A stretch of DNA of 36,743 nt from SAR202 cluster bacterium bin127. GTDB taxonomy: Bacteria > Chloroflexota > Dehalococcoidia > Lucifugimonadales > Lucifugimonadaceae. The stretch spans positions 1 to 36,743 of the forward strand of contig MPNN01000017.1 of NCBI GenBank assembly GCA_002239045.1, given 5' to 3'. The translations under genes were made by a program, and so were the position numbers. The notes under the pieces are model-generated. The model was not told the DNA's origin, did not search any database, and worked only from the letters and a program-made list of their open reading frames with translations. This document shows positions 8,265 through 15,604 of this stretch, piece by piece (the stretch's first letter is position 1; each line of letters opens with the position of its first letter).

Positions 8265-11200
8265 ATGGCTTACGGCGATCTCCTCATCGTAGGGTTCGAC
8301 ACGAAGAAGGTATTCCGGCGGGTCGGTAACGGTTGGGACGCCGGCATTGCCGTTCCTTCGAGCGAGACCGAGCCGCGCGCCGTTGAAGTGGACCAGAAGA
8401 ATGGCGAAATCCTGGTCCTCGGCAGAACGGATCGGCGGATTTACCGCCATTCCGGTGGTTCGTGGGATGCGGGACTCGCGATCCCCGCCGACATGACATA
8501 CCCGACCGCGCTACGTATTGACCCTGCCAACGGCGATTACCTGGTTGTAGACCTGAATGTTGCCAACCGGATTCGCCGGTACTCCCAAAGCTCGTCCACA
8601 TGGGGCAATCCTGTTGCCGCGCCCACTGCCGAGAGATTTACCACTGGGTTTGCCATTGACACCAACAGCAATAACGAATGGCTTATCACAGGGCAGACGA
8701 CCGACAGGATTTACCGGCGCACTGGAGGCTCTTGGGATGGGGGCTTTGCCGGGCCTACGGGCGAGGGAAACCCGACTGGTATTGATATTGACCCCCGCGA
8801 CGACGCGATCTTTCTAATAGGTGCCCAAAGCGACAGGCTGTACCGCTACTTTAATTCCGCATGGGACGCGGGAATCACCATGCCAGCGGGCGAGGCCCGG
8901 CCTCTCGACGTAGCGATAGACAAGTACAACCCGACGACTCCGCCTACGCCAACAGTGACCGTTGAACTAATCACCACAGTCGGTGCCGGGACATGGACCA
9001 ACAGCGGGAGCGAGGCCGTAACGCTTCTGTTAGAACTTGTTGGCGCCGGTGGCGGGGGTGGAAATGATGATGATGCTCCCGGTGGCGGGGGTGGAGCAAG
9101 TAGTTGGGGAGTATTGGAAGCCAGCGGTGGTGGTGGTGGGGACGACGGGGGTACCGGTGGTAGTACTACAAGTATTCCCGGTAGTGGAGGCGAGGGTGGT
9201 GGCTCAGATGGCACTAGAACCAGGGGCGGCGATGGCGGCGGAACCGGCGGCGGTTCGGGTGGGAGAATTAACGGCGGAAGAGGTGGCAGGGGCGGGACGA
9301 CTAATGGCGGCAATGGGGCATCAGGGATTGGTGTAACTGGACCTGGGGATGGCGGCACAAGCGGGGCTGCGGCTATTTCTGGCCTATCAGATTACGGAGC
9401 CGGAGGCGCAGGAGTCTATAGACTTGGCACCAGTGGCGGAAGCGGTGGTGGTGGCGGCGGTTACACTCGTGCCATGGTTACAGTCGCAGCCGGAGCCTCG
9501 GTCAGTTACTTCGTCGGAGGCGGAGGTCAAGGTGGCCAGAATCCCGCAGCAGGCGACGGGCAGCAAGGCGCGATACGCCTCACCTACGCATTACAGGCAG
9601 TAGAACTCGCCGTAAACTTCACTGCTTCCGGTTTCGGTTCCTCAGTCCCATCCATCGTCAAGCCTGTAGTTGATGTAACCCTACCTGATGGCGTCTCCCG
9701 ACAAGAATCCAGCGATATAACGCTCGATGCCGGCAATTACGGCGGCCTTGCCGATGACGGCACCCACCAGTACGTAGTCGAGAATCGAAGCACCAACCCG
9801 ATACTCCGGGCCTTCCAGTTGTCAGACGGCGCGCGTGCTGCGTCTGCCGACAAGGACCTGACCACCCTGGCCGGTGTGACGATTCAAGGCGTGACCATAC
9901 GCGCCAACGAAATCTACACCATCCATTTCGAGCAATCGGGAAACACGATCCAACGCACGTTTAACCGCCTGAATTCGAGCGGCCAACTGTTGGCCCGCCG
10001 TTCCCAGACCGTCGTATCCCTACCGGCCTCGGGTGGTCTCGCCTCCTTCGGTGCCTTCATCTTCGAGGTCGAGGCTGGCGGGACCCTGTTTCGGGGATAC
10101 AACAACCAGTTCAGTTATCAGAGCGCCCGGAGCTTCAGCATCGGGTCAGCCGCATGGAGAGCCGTCACGACTGACGGCAATCTCGTATGGATCATCAATG
10201 GTGACAATCGGACGATACAGGTCTGGGATTACACCGGGCAGTCACGCTCATCCGCTCAGGACATCGGGCCGCTTCCTTTTGCCGATTGGAACGGCATCAA
10301 TGTCTCGGATCGACTTCTGTATGTACTCGACAACACCAACAACAAGATCGAGGCTTACAGACTTGGTGCGGACGATGTAAAAGGCGTATCGGTCGATGAT
10401 GGACAAATCGAGGGCCATGCAGGAATCCCAGGGCTTACCGCACCTCCTGACACTCGCGCGGTTTCGGAAGACGACGCCCAGATCGAAGGTCTTGCGGGTC
10501 ACCTGACCATTGCGCCAGCCATTCGAGCCGTGTCGGAAGACGACGGAGAGATCGAGGGCAACGCGGGCCTGCCAAGCATCATCACGGGTGTTCGTGCCGT
10601 GTCCCAGGACGACGGCCAGATCGAGGGTGTTGCGGGACTCCCGACGTTTGTAGAGCCTGCAGATGTTCGTGGGCTTTCAAAGGATGATGGTCAGATCGAA
10701 GGCAACGCGGGTGTGCCGACGCTCGTCATGCCTGCCGACGTTCGTGCCGTATCGGAAGACGACGGCGAGGTCCAGGGTCACGCGGGCCTGCCAACAATTG
10801 AGGAGCCCACTGTGGGACTTAAAGAGGCTGGCGCCAATCTCATTCTCAACGGTGGGCTTCTCAACGGCTCCCGGCGTGTCGCTGCGTATTCCAATGCCAT
10901 CACGGAACTATCCGGGGGCGGGTATTTCGACGTCGCAATAGGTCTATCGGGTTGGCGGCGGATCGGTTCGACGGGAGGGTATGAGAACAGCGCCGTGGTG
11001 ATGTTTCCCAGGCCATCCCGCGAATGGGATGCGATCAACTATTGGGCGCTTAAGAACGGGGCGACGGTTCTTCTGACTGACCCTATCGACGCGGGATCGG
11101 CAGCGGCGGGTCTTGGAGCCGCGGTGAGGTTTCTCGCGGGGCAATTGGAAATCGCTCCCGAAGGCAATGTCACGGTTGATGGCGCGATCGCGGGGCTGAC

Positions 11201-11567
11201 TGAGGGCTTGTTGTCGGGGACTCGTAAATTGAGTGTCCACAGCGCCGACCCATCCAATCCCACGAGTAGTCGTCTCGAAGCCCCTGTGGATATAACGTTT
11301 GCCGATTTCACCGTCGAGACATTATTCCCCGACCTGGTGCGCGACCTACCCAAGCGGCGGGCAGCGCGGAACACCTCGCGGATCCTTTTCACCTCGGCAA
11401 CCGTCGATCATCCCGTGCCGCTCTATGTTGCGATCTCCGATGGTGACTCGGCCACGGACAAGATTCTGTGGAAGGACAGGTTCGACGAAAACGCTGAAGA
11501 CCCCATGATTGGAGACGTTATCAACTTCGCTCCCAATAGCCTTCAAATCTTTGTCACGATTGATTAA
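8265..11567 (+). CDS. Giant modular adhesin-like tail protein A (propeller, Gly-rich, propeller, DDG repeats, appendage module)
   Basis: This 1100-residue protein starts at ATG 8265, ten bases after the previous stop, with a weak SD. Domains in order: residues ~1-222 hold five ~44-residue repeats (SWDAG.A.PA ... ID...GD ... R.YR), probably a beta-propeller. Residues ~255-432 are extremely Gly-rich (GAGGGGG, GGTGGG), like polyglycine regions of phage adhesins. Residues ~479-703 are a second propeller-like block (AGNYGGLADDGTHQYVVEN, then ILRAF, LVWIINGDNRTIQVW, LLYVLDNTNNKIEAY). Residues ~704-849 are six DDG repeats. Residues 850-1100 are a third copy of the appendage module of the two preceding genes. 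Inferred role: a host-recognition or side-fibre protein. No signal peptide or enzyme site was seen. Confidence 0.7.
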   Translation: MAYGDLLIVGFDTKKVFRRVGNGWDAGIAVPSSETEPRAVEVDQKNGEILVLGRTDRRIYRHSGGSWDAGLAIPADMTYPTALRIDPANGDYLVVDLNVANRIRRYSQSSSTWGNPVAAPTAERFTTGFAIDTNSNNEWLITGQTTDRIYRRTGGSWDGGFAGPTGEGNPTGIDIDPRDDAIFLIGAQSDRLYRYFNSAWDAGITMPAGEARPLDVAIDKYNPTTPPTPTVTVELITTVGAGTWTNSGSEAVTLLLELVGAGGGGGNDDDAPGGGGGASSWGVLEASGGGGGDDGGTGGSTTSIPGSGGEGGGSDGTRTRGGDGGGTGGGSGGRINGGRGGRGGTTNGGNGASGIGVTGPGDGGTSGAAAISGLSDYGAGGAGVYRLGTSGGSGGGGGGYTRAMVTVAAGASVSYFVGGGGQGGQNPAAGDGQQGAIRLTYALQAVELAVNFTASGFGSSVPSIVKPVVDVTLPDGVSRQESSDITLDAGNYGGLADDGTHQYVVENRSTNPILRAFQLSDGARAASADKDLTTLAGVTIQGVTIRANEIYTIHFEQSGNTIQRTFNRLNSSGQLLARRSQTVVSLPASGGLASFGAFIFEVEAGGTLFRGYNNQFSYQSARSFSIGSAAWRAVTTDGNLVWIINGDNRTIQVWDYTGQSRSSAQDIGPLPFADWNGINVSDRLLYVLDNTNNKIEAYRLGADDVKGVSVDDGQIEGHAGIPGLTAPPDTRAVSEDDAQIEGLAGHLTIAPAIRAVSEDDGEIEGNAGLPSIITGVRAVSQDDGQIEGVAGLPTFVEPADVRGLSKDDGQIEGNAGVPTLVMPADVRAVSEDDGEVQGHAGLPTIEEPTVGLKEAGANLILNGGLLNGSRRVAAYSNAITELSGGGYFDVAIGLSGWRRIGSTGGYENSAVVMFPRPSREWDAINYWALKNGATVLLTDPIDAGSAAAGLGAAVRFLAGQLEIAPEGNVTVDGAIAGLTEGLLSGTRKLSVHSADPSNPTSSRLEAPVDITFADFTVETLFPDLVRDLPKRRAARNTSRILFTSATVDHPVPLYVAISDGDSATDKILWKDRFDENAEDPMIGDVINFAPNSLQIFVTID
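10375..10811 (+). repeat. Six in-frame DDG repeats (23-26 residues each) in adhesin A
   Basis: Consensus is V-R-A-V-S-E-D-D-G-x-I-E-G-x-A-G-[LI]-P-T followed by a 4-7 residue Pro-containing linker. The units begin near VKGVSVDDG, TRAVSEDDA, IRAVSEDDG, VRAVSQDDG, VRGLSKDDG and VRAVSEDDG. The acidic SEDDG turn and the IEGHAG strand are the conserved parts. Unit length varies slightly only in the linker. Confidence 0.88.
10812..11567 (+). CDS. Nested appendage module, paralog copy 3, with its own ribosome binding site
   Basis: The last 251 residues of adhesin A align end to end with the two upstream genes of 253 and 250 residues. The boundary is a GTG (10812) reading VGLKEAGANL..NGG, the same N-terminus as copy 1 (GTG GGA TTC AAG), and AGGAG sits at 10801-10805, six bases upstream. 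It is in the same frame as adhesin A, so it is certainly translated as that protein's C-terminus. It may also be made alone by internal initiation. The simplest history is a duplicated free-standing gene that became fused to the preceding repeat gene and kept its old start. Confidence 0.5.
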   Translation: MGLKEAGANLILNGGLLNGSRRVAAYSNAITELSGGGYFDVAIGLSGWRRIGSTGGYENSAVVMFPRPSREWDAINYWALKNGATVLLTDPIDAGSAAAGLGAAVRFLAGQLEIAPEGNVTVDGAIAGLTEGLLSGTRKLSVHSADPSNPTSSRLEAPVDITFADFTVETLFPDLVRDLPKRRAARNTSRILFTSATVDHPVPLYVAISDGDSATDKILWKDRFDENAEDPMIGDVINFAPNSLQIFVTID

Positions 11568-11570
11568 GCC

Positions 11571-14537
11571 ATGGCTTCCTCTTCCATAGTAGCCGCCAAA
11601 AGAACGATCCGTGATGACGAAACCACAGTAATAACTCTCACTATCAATCTTGGTCCTGGAGAACTACCTTCTGGCCCCCCCGCCTTTACTTTAAGCACCG
11701 GCAGTTTGTCCTTTATAGACTTTGATTTGGCAGACGATAATTCCAGGATTGCATATAGATATACCTACAGACCACCATCGGTATCACGAGATACCACGGC
11801 TACGATTTCCTACAGACAAAACATTACGGGAGGTTCTCCTGAAACTGGCAGTATCAGTATCACGATTCAAACCAGCCTTGAAGCTGCGAGCGTTGACAGT
11901 TTTACTGTCGATTCCTACGACAGCACGATGTTCGACAACGAAACGCAACGTTTATCTGTTGATGCTGATGGTGTATGGGATGACGATCAATACGCATGGC
12001 AAGTAAGTCATGGCTCACTGGATAGATTTGACGACGACAGAGTTACCTTCACCCCGCCAAAAGTCACCCGAGACACCGTTGTAACCTTCACTGCAAGTGT
12101 CCAGGTGCAAGGCACTGGACGTAGAGCCCAAGCCAACACCAGTGATTCCGACTCTTTAACTTTCACCATTACGGTCCAGCCTGGCCCGGTCAACCTCGTC
12201 GCACGATTCGAGCCGCAAATCCTCGGCCATACGGCCCTCGATATTATCGTTCCCGACCCCGTTGATCTCGAAGCAAGAAAAGAAATCGTCATTGGCGGGT
12301 TGAGCCAGGTCGACCTGTCCAGGTCCCGCCGTGGTACCTCGCATGATGATGGTGAGATAACAGGCCATGCGGGGATTCCTCAAAACGTTCCCGGAATCCG
12401 GGGTGAGTCTGTTCAAGACACCCCGATCAGCGGTCACGCGGACCTTCCTATTTTCACGGGTGGCAGGCGCCCTGAATTCCCCGATGCTCCCACGGGAGAA
12501 GCCACGGCGTACAACGCCATACGGTGGTCGTGGGTCCATCCCGACGAAACCGGAACCTTCCCCGTCTTGACCTCGATGTTTCGCTACCGTCGAGTCGGCG
12601 ATGCCGATTGGGAGGTAATCGTCGGGGGTATCGAGGGGACTTCGTACCTCGCTACCGATCTGATTCGCCTCTCGGAATACGAAGCCCAAGTATCCGTCGT
12701 ATCGCTACTCGGTCCCTCCGAATGGTCCCCATCGGGGCTGGCCACAACACCCGATGCGCGGTCGAGCGGATCCGACCGTGACACCGTTGGCGATGCCGAC
12801 CTCGGCGCCGGCACCTACGCCGGCCTCGCCAACGACGGCACATACGTCTACGTCCTGGAAAACCGAGCGGGCAACTCGCCTATCTTGAGGGCGTTCCTCA
12901 TCGGGGCGGGTGGGGCACTCACGAGGGCGGCGGCACAGGACAAAGACCTTACGAGTTTGTCCGGCCAGACCGTCGAGGGTGTCACGATACTCAACCGTGA
13001 GATATTCACGGTTCACTACACACCGGCTGCGGGTTCATTCCGCAACCGCCACCTAAGCCGTTTCAGGTTGTCCGACGCCGGTATTCTGGCGACCAGGACT
13101 CAATCGACTTTAACGGCGGACGATTTCGGCGGCATGACGAGCCGAAACAACCTGATTTACCTCGCCGACGCCGACTCGACCACCCTCCGCGCCTTCAATA
13201 ATCAATTCAGCACACAGTCTGCCGCGGAGTTCACCATCGGGTCGGGTGACTGGACGGGTTTGGCGGCGAACGATTTGCTCCTGTGGGCGATCAATGCTGC
13301 CACGCGGAAGGTCCAGGTTTATGACCCCTCGGCCCAGGCGAGAATTACCGATCAGGAATTCGACCTTCCGACCGGCACAGACGAATACGAAGGCATCACG
13401 ACAAGCGGTGAGACGATATGGCTGTTGAATAACACGGCCAACCGGGTTGAGGGATTCACGATCGACCAAGGCTCGCTCACGGGTGTCGCGGTCGATGACG
13501 GCATGATCGAAGGCCATGCGGGCCCGCCCGTTCCCGGCGCGGATATTCGTGTTGTGTCGGAGGACGATGGCCAGATCGAGGGCCACGCCGGGATACCCAC
13601 GCTCGTCCAGCCTCCTGAAGTCAGGGGTGTATCGGAAGACGACGGGCAGATCGAGGGCCGCGCTGGGATACCCACGCTGGTCAAGCCCACGCCTGTCCGG
13701 GCTACGGCCCAAGATGATGCCGTTGTCGAGGGTCATGCAGGCACACCCGCCGTAACGGGTCCCGTGGGTGTTCGGGCCGTATCGGAAGACGATGGCGAAA
13801 TCCAGGGCCACGCGGGACTACCGACTGTTGAGGTTGGTCAGGTCCGGTCTTACGCCCACGACGACGGCACGATCGAGGGCCACGCGGGAATACCCGCCGT
13901 AACAGGTCCTGTTCCCGTCCGGGCCGTGTCAGAGGACGATGTTCCCGTCGAGGGTCATTCGGGACCTACCTCGCTGATCCTGGGGGTCTTTGCGGTATCA
14001 CAAGACGACGGCCAGATCGAGGGCCACGCGGGAATACCCACGGTCGTCCAGCCTCCCGAAGTTCGTGGGGTCACGGAGGACGATGGACGGATCGAGGCCC
14101 GCGCAGGACTTCCGACCGTTGTGGAGCCTGCGGAAGTTCGACCCGTATCAAAGGACGATGCGCGGATCGAGGGTCACACGAGCGCGATCATCATTGCGAG
14201 GCCCATCCGCCCGATCTCGAAAGACGACGGCACGATCGAGGGCCATGCCGGGCCCGCTTTCATCGCACGAGCCATTCGACCTGTCTCGAAAGACGACGGG
14301 CGCATATTGGGCTTTGCGGGTCCGCCCCGGCCCTCTTTCCCCCGCGCGAGCCATTCGCCCTGTCGCGAAAGACGACGGGCGCATATTGGGCTTTGGGGGT
14401 CCGCCCGAGATAGACGAGCCGGTCGACACGCCTCCGGTCTTTCAAACCCGTGGTATTTCGGTCCAGTGGCAGGTCGACGTGGCCATTCCGTCGATCCTCG
14501 TTCCGATTGCGGACGGCTTTCCAACCCCGACTTATGA
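11571..14537 (+). CDS. Giant modular adhesin-like tail protein B (Ig-like, FN3, propeller, DDG repeats), zero-frame part
   Basis: Starts at ATG 11571, three bases after adhesin A's stop; SD weak. Residues ~1-220 look like two beta-sandwich (Ig-like) domains and are visibly lower in GC than the rest. Around 250-300 are two divergent DDG repeats, then an FN3-like domain at ~299-394 (PDAPTGEATAYNAIRWSW ... YEAQVSVVS). A propeller-like block at ~400-640 is homologous to the second propeller of adhesin A (LGAGTYAGLANDGTYVYVLEN, ILRAF). Twelve DDG repeats follow. Past base ~14343 the zero frame loses all repeat character (SPCRERRRAHIG...) and stops at 14535-14537, while the +1 frame continues the repeat. 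The native protein is therefore probably ~1294 residues across the frame change. Confidence 0.7.
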   Translation: MASSSIVAAKRTIRDDETTVITLTINLGPGELPSGPPAFTLSTGSLSFIDFDLADDNSRIAYRYTYRPPSVSRDTTATISYRQNITGGSPETGSISITIQTSLEAASVDSFTVDSYDSTMFDNETQRLSVDADGVWDDDQYAWQVSHGSLDRFDDDRVTFTPPKVTRDTVVTFTASVQVQGTGRRAQANTSDSDSLTFTITVQPGPVNLVARFEPQILGHTALDIIVPDPVDLEARKEIVIGGLSQVDLSRSRRGTSHDDGEITGHAGIPQNVPGIRGESVQDTPISGHADLPIFTGGRRPEFPDAPTGEATAYNAIRWSWVHPDETGTFPVLTSMFRYRRVGDADWEVIVGGIEGTSYLATDLIRLSEYEAQVSVVSLLGPSEWSPSGLATTPDARSSGSDRDTVGDADLGAGTYAGLANDGTYVYVLENRAGNSPILRAFLIGAGGALTRAAAQDKDLTSLSGQTVEGVTILNREIFTVHYTPAAGSFRNRHLSRFRLSDAGILATRTQSTLTADDFGGMTSRNNLIYLADADSTTLRAFNNQFSTQSAAEFTIGSGDWTGLAANDLLLWAINAATRKVQVYDPSAQARITDQEFDLPTGTDEYEGITTSGETIWLLNNTANRVEGFTIDQGSLTGVAVDDGMIEGHAGPPVPGADIRVVSEDDGQIEGHAGIPTLVQPPEVRGVSEDDGQIEGRAGIPTLVKPTPVRATAQDDAVVEGHAGTPAVTGPVGVRAVSEDDGEIQGHAGLPTVEVGQVRSYAHDDGTIEGHAGIPAVTGPVPVRAVSEDDVPVEGHSGPTSLILGVFAVSQDDGQIEGHAGIPTVVQPPEVRGVTEDDGRIEARAGLPTVVEPAEVRPVSKDDARIEGHTSAIIIARPIRPISKDDGTIEGHAGPAFIARAIRPVSKDDGRILGFAGPPRPSFPRASHSPCRERRRAHIGLWGSARDRRAGRHASGLSNPWYFGPVAGRRGHSVDPRSDCGRLSNPDL
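13465..14421 (+). repeat. Thirteen DDG repeats in adhesin B, the last in the +1 frame
   Basis: Units start at TGVAVDDGMIEGHAG and run with variable linkers through VRVVSEDDGQIEGHAG-type copies to IRPVSKDDGRILGFAG. The thirteenth (IRPVAKDDGRILGFGG) is read only after the frame change at 14339-14343. Many copies share the DNA core gacgg-cagatcgagggcca, so they are prone to recombination. The family is the same as in adhesin A. Confidence 0.87.
14339..14343 (+). other. Apparent +1 frame change in a CCCCC run (slip site, or one-base insertion)
   Basis: The zero frame reads TCT TTC CCC CGC GCG. Skipping one C gives TTC CCC GCG CGA GCC ATT CGC, i.e. ...FP-ARAIRP, restoring the next DDG repeat and the DUF1833 domain. 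CCC followed by C lets the proline tRNA re-pair one base forward. A one-base homopolymer insertion, biological or from sequencing, gives the same pattern. Confidence 0.6.
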
Positions 14538-15453
14538 CGCCCGCAACCTTCCTGAAGGCATTGAGTTCGATGCGGCAAGACGGCTACTCACGGGGACCCC
14601 GGCGAAACTCGGCCCCGGAACCATCACCATCAGCGCGGTCAACCCGGTCGGATCGGACGAATGGGTTATCGAATACCGGGTTACGGGGAGTGCCCCGCGG
14701 TTCGCAACCCAACATGGCCCGGTTCAGATTTGGTCCGTTGGCGAGCCTATCACGTCGTTCATCACGCCCGAAGCCACGGGATTCCCCGACCCCACATACT
14801 CCGTGGCCGAGGGAGACCTGCCCGATGGGATAGCGTTCGACCCCGAAACCCGTACCGTGTCAGGGACGCCAACGGCCCAGGGGACGGGCACGATACGGAT
14901 CATCGCCACCAACGACGGCGGGACTGCTCAGTGGTCCTTCATATACTTCATCGGGGTTGAAGTTCAGCCGATCAACGATCCTGAAGTGTCGTCGATCATC
15001 GAATCGCGCTCACTCAGCGGCAAGGCTCCGATCTACGCCCTCGAGATCACCCATCCCAACCTGACCGAGCCCGCGCGGATTGTGGGCGACCGAATCCCCC
15101 ACGTGATTGAGAACCACACGTACATGCCCGTCGCGTTCCGCGCGTCCCCGCCGAGTCTCAAGAAAGGCGAGGTTCCCCAGACGTCCATTGAAATCGACAA
15201 CGTGGGCCGGGCCCTCACGTACTGGTTCAAGGTCACTCAAGGTGGGCGCGGCGCCCAACTGCGAGTCATGAAGGTCATTCGGGATCCCGTGACCGCGGTA
15301 TCGTCACCCGTGTGGCAACTCCCGTCGCTCGCCGTTGGGGTATCGCAGATCACGATGGAGTCGGTAAAATTGTCCCTGGTGTTCCGCAGTGGAAAGGCTC
15401 GACCCGGGATCAAGAAGAAACACGACGCGAAGAACTCACCGGGGATTTTCTGA
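14344..15453 (+). CDS. Adhesin B C-terminal part: last DDG repeat, two He_PIG Ig-like domains, DUF1833-like tail domain
   Basis: This +1 frame has no convincing start near the junction; its upstream open stretch back to ATG 13990 is a shadow of the repeats. It begins with a complete DDG repeat, so it is best read as a continuation of adhesin B. Two putative Ig domains of the He_PIG type follow (LPEGIEFDAARRLLTGTPA and LPDGIAFDPETRTVSGTP). The last ~150 residues, from ~15000, match the DUF1833 pattern: YALEITHP, PVAFRASPP, TSIEIDNVGRALT, a middle GGRGAQLRVMKV, and a PGIF end. DUF1833 proteins are normally separate ~160-residue tail proteins placed just before the NlpC/P60 and J genes, exactly this position. 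GTG 14986 could start a stand-alone form, but its SD is poor. Confidence 0.75.
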   Translation, partial: ARAIRPVAKDDGRILGFGGPPEIDEPVDTPPVFQTRGISVQWQVDVAIPSILVPIADGFPTPTYDARNLPEGIEFDAARRLLTGTPAKLGPGTITISAVNPVGSDEWVIEYRVTGSAPRFATQHGPVQIWSVGEPITSFITPEATGFPDPTYSVAEGDLPDGIAFDPETRTVSGTPTAQGTGTIRIIATNDGGTAQWSFIYFIGVEVQPINDPEVSSIIESRSLSGKAPIYALEITHPNLTEPARIVGDRIPHVIENHTYMPVAFRASPPSLKKGEVPQTSIEIDNVGRALTYWFKVTQGGRGAQLRVMKVIRDPVTAVSSPVWQLPSLAVGVSQITMESVKLSLVFRSGKARPGIKKKHDAKNSPGIF

Positions 15454-15604
15454 TCGTTGTCGCTCACGTGTGACGATCAAATTTCGTTGTCGCTCAAAAA
15501 TCGCCGTTTATGGGCGACAAAGCTCCGAAGTGGTACCACTTCGGCATTCAATCGGCACCTAATCGGCTCCGTTTCGGTGCTGTATCGGCACTCGAAAGGT
15601 ACAT
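15454..15604. promoter_or_regulatory. Structured spacer between the adhesin B and J-domain genes
   Basis: This 151-base gap has no believable gene. It holds a direct repeat TCGTTGTCGCTCA (two copies about 30 bases apart), an imperfect hairpin GATCGT...ACGATC at its start, a perfect 20-base palindrome at 15525-15544, and then four spaced TCGGC/ATCGGC elements. A small overlapping ORF was judged spurious. The layout suggests an operator, RNA-structure element or weak promoter. No clear T-tract terminator was seen. Confidence 0.45.
15525..15544. repeat. Perfect 20-base palindrome
   Basis: CCGAAGTGGTACCACTTCGG equals its own reverse complement. It could be a dimeric repressor operator or, in RNA, a short hairpin. 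It lies 60 bases before the J-domain gene's start. Confidence 0.8.

Noticed and set aside
13465..14421. CRISPR-like regular repeats
   Set aside because: The repeats are in-frame, degenerate and encode a conserved peptide; spacers are linkers of the same protein, not unique DNA spacers.
8265..15453. Diversity-generating retroelement targeting the adhesins
   Set aside because: No reverse transcriptase gene or template/variable repeat pair was seen in the window; the repeats are tandem domain repeats.
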